From assembly GCF_004799145.2 (NCBI RefSeq), contig NW_021637551.1:62001-126000 (forward strand): a stretch of DNA of 64,000 nt, given 5' to 3'. The notes beneath the pieces were generated by a model that saw only the letters and a program-made list of their open reading frames with translations, did no database searches and had not been told where the DNA came from. Positions 61,669-64,000 of the stretch are shown here, piece by piece. Both the position numbers and the translations under genes were made by a program. This DNA is from Neltuma alba. Taxonomy: Eukaryota; Streptophyta; Magnoliopsida; Fabales; Fabaceae. Position 1 is the first letter of the stretch. Each line of letters begins with the position of its first letter.

Positions 61669-62204
61669 TCCAAAATCTAGCAATGACAATTTATTCACGA
61701 TGAAAAAGATAATCAATAAACTTTACATCAGGAAAAATCTCAAAATTTTAAACGCGAATTTTACAAATCTTATATCTGTTTGGCTGTTCGTTTTTATCTT
61801 TTCACTTATATAAATTTGACTATATTTCTTTGCTTACATGACAATGTGATATAAATTTGCGTTTAGTTGATTAAAAAAATCCCCTCTGAAGGAAGACCCC
61901 TTTTCCTGTCAACTTCTCAAGAGCCATTGTTCTAGCTTCTAAGCATGCAACAAGTTCATCGTAGTTCATATCCGTGCGAGAGAGGGTGAGGCTGTATCTT
62001 CGGGGCAAGTGATGATGGTTATGCCAAACCAGCGGAGCTTGCAAGAGAATGGCGAAACGTTAGAAGCCAGTGAAATTTTCGATTAGAGCAATATTGGCAC
62101 GCTGCACGCCATTGGGATTTGAGCATTAGGATCAGATTCAACATTCTTTCAATCGCAATTTGATTGGATCACGTTGGAATTTTGTCATGCCTATATTTTT
62201 TTAA
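61669..62204. other. intergenic spacer
   Basis: Nothing recognisable was seen. A short GC-richer stretch at about 61900-62100 has no frame of useful length. Confidence 0.45.
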
Positions 62205-62360
62205 AGAGAATTAGAATCAAATCTCACGTAAAAGAAATAATTACTAAAAATTTTAATAATAATCTTAATAATTCATAATAACAAGCCATACAGTGAGAAA
62301 AACAATTTCTGAACTTGTTTTTTAATTGTTTTTTTTAGGATCTCGTTATAATTCTCTCCA
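62205..62360. mobile_element. MITE related to the one in NEAP intron 2
   Basis: The ends AGAGAATTAGAATCAAATC and GGATCTCGTTATAATTCTCTCC are inverse-related, and the middle resembles 27742-27900. Confidence 0.6.
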
Positions 62361-62906
62361 TTTTTTTAAAAAGTGTTTTCTGGCAAAAAAATAAAGGGGG
62401 GGATCGTATCATCACAGTTAAATTATCCTTCTTTAAGGCCCAGGGCTCCTTATTGAAATTTGACTTTTCAAAATATTTATTCCATAACGAACTGAATATA
62501 TATGTTGTCGGCTAGACAACTAAATATACATCTGACTTCCACGAGTGTGTCAACTATAACCGTCCAAAATTTACAGCAAATTATGAAATATTTCTTATTT
62601 TTAATATAAAAATTAGTTTGACATTTAATATCATTCTAAATATAAAATTCTAATTCATTTTGTCTCTGATGTTTATTTATTTGCTTTAGGATAATCTTTA
62701 CAGTAGTTACATATATTAAAAGTTTTATCAAATGATAATTCTCGCTAATATACGTGATTAGTAATGATATTTTATAAAAGACAATAGTACTTAATTATTA
62801 TAAATAATTAATTTAACCAAAAATTTTAATTTATTTAAATTAATTAACTAATTTTAATATTAAAGATCGATAAAAATTTATACTGCTAATCCCTCATTGT
62901 CTCTTA

Positions 62907-63360
62907 GGATATGTTTGGCTCAATGAGAGGAAGGGAAGGGGAGGGATTTTAATAGAGGGAAGGGGAGGGGAGGGGAGTGGAAGGATTTTAATATCACCTT
63001 GTTTGGATTTATAAAAAAAGAGGGGAGGGGAGGGAAAAATATTTAATATGGACAATTTTGCTCTTATTTTATTTAAGGCGTGGGCATAATAGTCACAACA
63101 TGACAAAATATAAACATAATGGTCACAACATGACAAAATATGAACATAATGGTCATAATATGACAAAATATTGCATTTTCCTTCTAAATCCTCCCAATTT
63201 TGGAGGGGAGGTTGAGGAGGGGAGGGGAGGGGAATTTTAAAAAATTTTCCCTCCCCTCCTAAAATTTGTGTGTTGCCAAACAAGGAAAAATGATTAAAAT
63301 CCCTCCCCTCCCCTCCCCTCCCCTCCCCTCCCTTCCAAATCCCTCATACCAAACACACCC
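62907..63360. mobile_element. Tourist-like (PIF/Harbinger) MITE, 454 bp, TTA duplication
   Basis: It starts GGATATGTTTGGCTCAATGA and ends CCAAACACACCC, with TTA on both sides (62904-62906 and 63361-63363). A 3-bp TTA duplication with GGGTGTGTTTGG-type ends is typical of Tourist/PIF MITEs. Both arms hold long GGGGAGGGGA / TCCCCTCCCC tracts that pair with each other. The interior has a 30-bp unit (CATAATGGTCACAACATGAC) repeated about three times. Confidence 0.85.
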
Positions 63361-63363
63361 TTA

Positions 63364-64000
63364 GAAAAAAACGTTACTCATAGTTATCAGGAGTGAGGAC
63401 AAGGGATCAGATGGTCAAATTCATTATACTCCGAAAACGAACCTTGCTGAATTATTTTTTCAAAGGAAAAAAGAAAAAAATTAAAGCTCGAGAGAGTACG
63501 GGGAAGGGGAACTCGGGCTGCGGCCGAAGAGAAAGGTCACAATTGGATCGATCAGCACATCCAGTCGCAGTCGCACTTGCACTCAAGGATTCAGCCTTGG
63601 CGTGTCCGTTTCGCATCTCCGATCCTGACCGTTCTGCACCCATCGGAACTCGGTCCGTACCCTTTCTCTATCTGACTACTTTAATTTTCTCGATTGAACA
63701 CTCTCCTCCCTTTTTTCTCGATCTTACCTCTGCAACCAAACTCAATGATATTTTCTCAAATCCAATTCATATGCCATGTTTCTGCTCTGATTTTAGTTTT
63801 TGAGGAACCTGGAACCTGAACGGGTGCGAATATCGCCCCTCTCCCGACTTTTCCCCCCCTGATCTATGTTCATTTGATTGCACACAATTCTCGTTATTTT
63901 GATTCACTTGTTTAAGATGAAATTTGATGCATTGACCAGAAGTCATGCAGAGCATCCGACACTAGTTGGCAATGTTAAGGTGAACCACCGCTTGCCCCTA
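63364..64000. other. edge region, possible 5' end of a gene leaving the window
   Basis: GC content rises from about 63490, and the region has splice-like and UTR-like character, but no recognisable protein begins before the window ends. Too little is present to identify a gene. Confidence 0.35.

Noticed and set aside
62894..63283. 129-codon minus-strand Pro/Ser-rich frame
   Set aside because: It is produced by the C-rich tract of the Tourist-like MITE.

Overview
This window is nuclear DNA from a flowering plant, most likely a eudicot. The evidence is AT-rich intergenic sequence, short GT-AG introns, plant-only gene families (a MUSTANG gene derived from a Mutator transposase, a nuclear-envelope-associated NEAP coiled-coil protein, an X8 callose-binding protein), a plant-type tRNA-Phe, and many MITEs, mainly Stowaway-like elements with TA target duplications. 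I cannot name the species.

Layout, left to right. 1.9-3.4 kb: an L-cysteine desulfhydrase-like PLP enzyme broken by one stop and two frameshifts. 6.7-9.1 kb: an intact MUSTANG gene with PB1, MuDR, MULE, SWIM and zinc-knuckle domains. 10.6-12.6 kb: a non-autonomous Mutator-like element with arms of about 600 bp and a 9-bp target duplication. 12.9-13.9 kb: a PHD-like zinc-finger gene whose C-terminal part lies in another frame. 15.8-17.8 kb: an inverted-repeat element carrying a lectin receptor kinase fragment. 19.4-22.1 kb (minus): a broken NYN/OST-HTH RNA-binding protein gene. 27.0-30.0 kb: an intact five-exon NEAP gene. 30.5-31.2 kb: a GC-rich hAT-type element with a perfect 8-bp target duplication. 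32.3-34.7 kb (minus): a GH17-like/X8/GPI protein. 36.8-42.6 kb (minus): an intact 15-exon Haspin kinase. 43.1-44.6 kb: a fold-back element. 44.9-52.7 kb: a gene-free stretch dense in Stowaway-like MITEs. 54.9-57.7 kb: a receptor-like kinase with a damaged N-terminus and a substituted catalytic-loop lysine. 59.3 and 60.7 kb: tRNA-Phe(GAA) and a probable tRNA-Ile(UAU). 60.9-63.4 kb: two more inverted-repeat elements.

The genes do not form one pathway. From memory, NEAP, X8 and Haspin are also neighbours in Arabidopsis (around At1g09450-At1g09470), a MuDR-type gene lies near NEAP1 (around At3g05830-At3g05850), and the desulfhydrase and NYN genes lie close together (around At3g62130-At3g62200). 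The window therefore looks like an ordinary conserved plant segment filled with transposons. I did not find a clearly new biological system. The main puzzle is that several genes carry small indels, often at short homopolymers, while four long genes carry none. That means either local pseudogenisation or patchy consensus quality.
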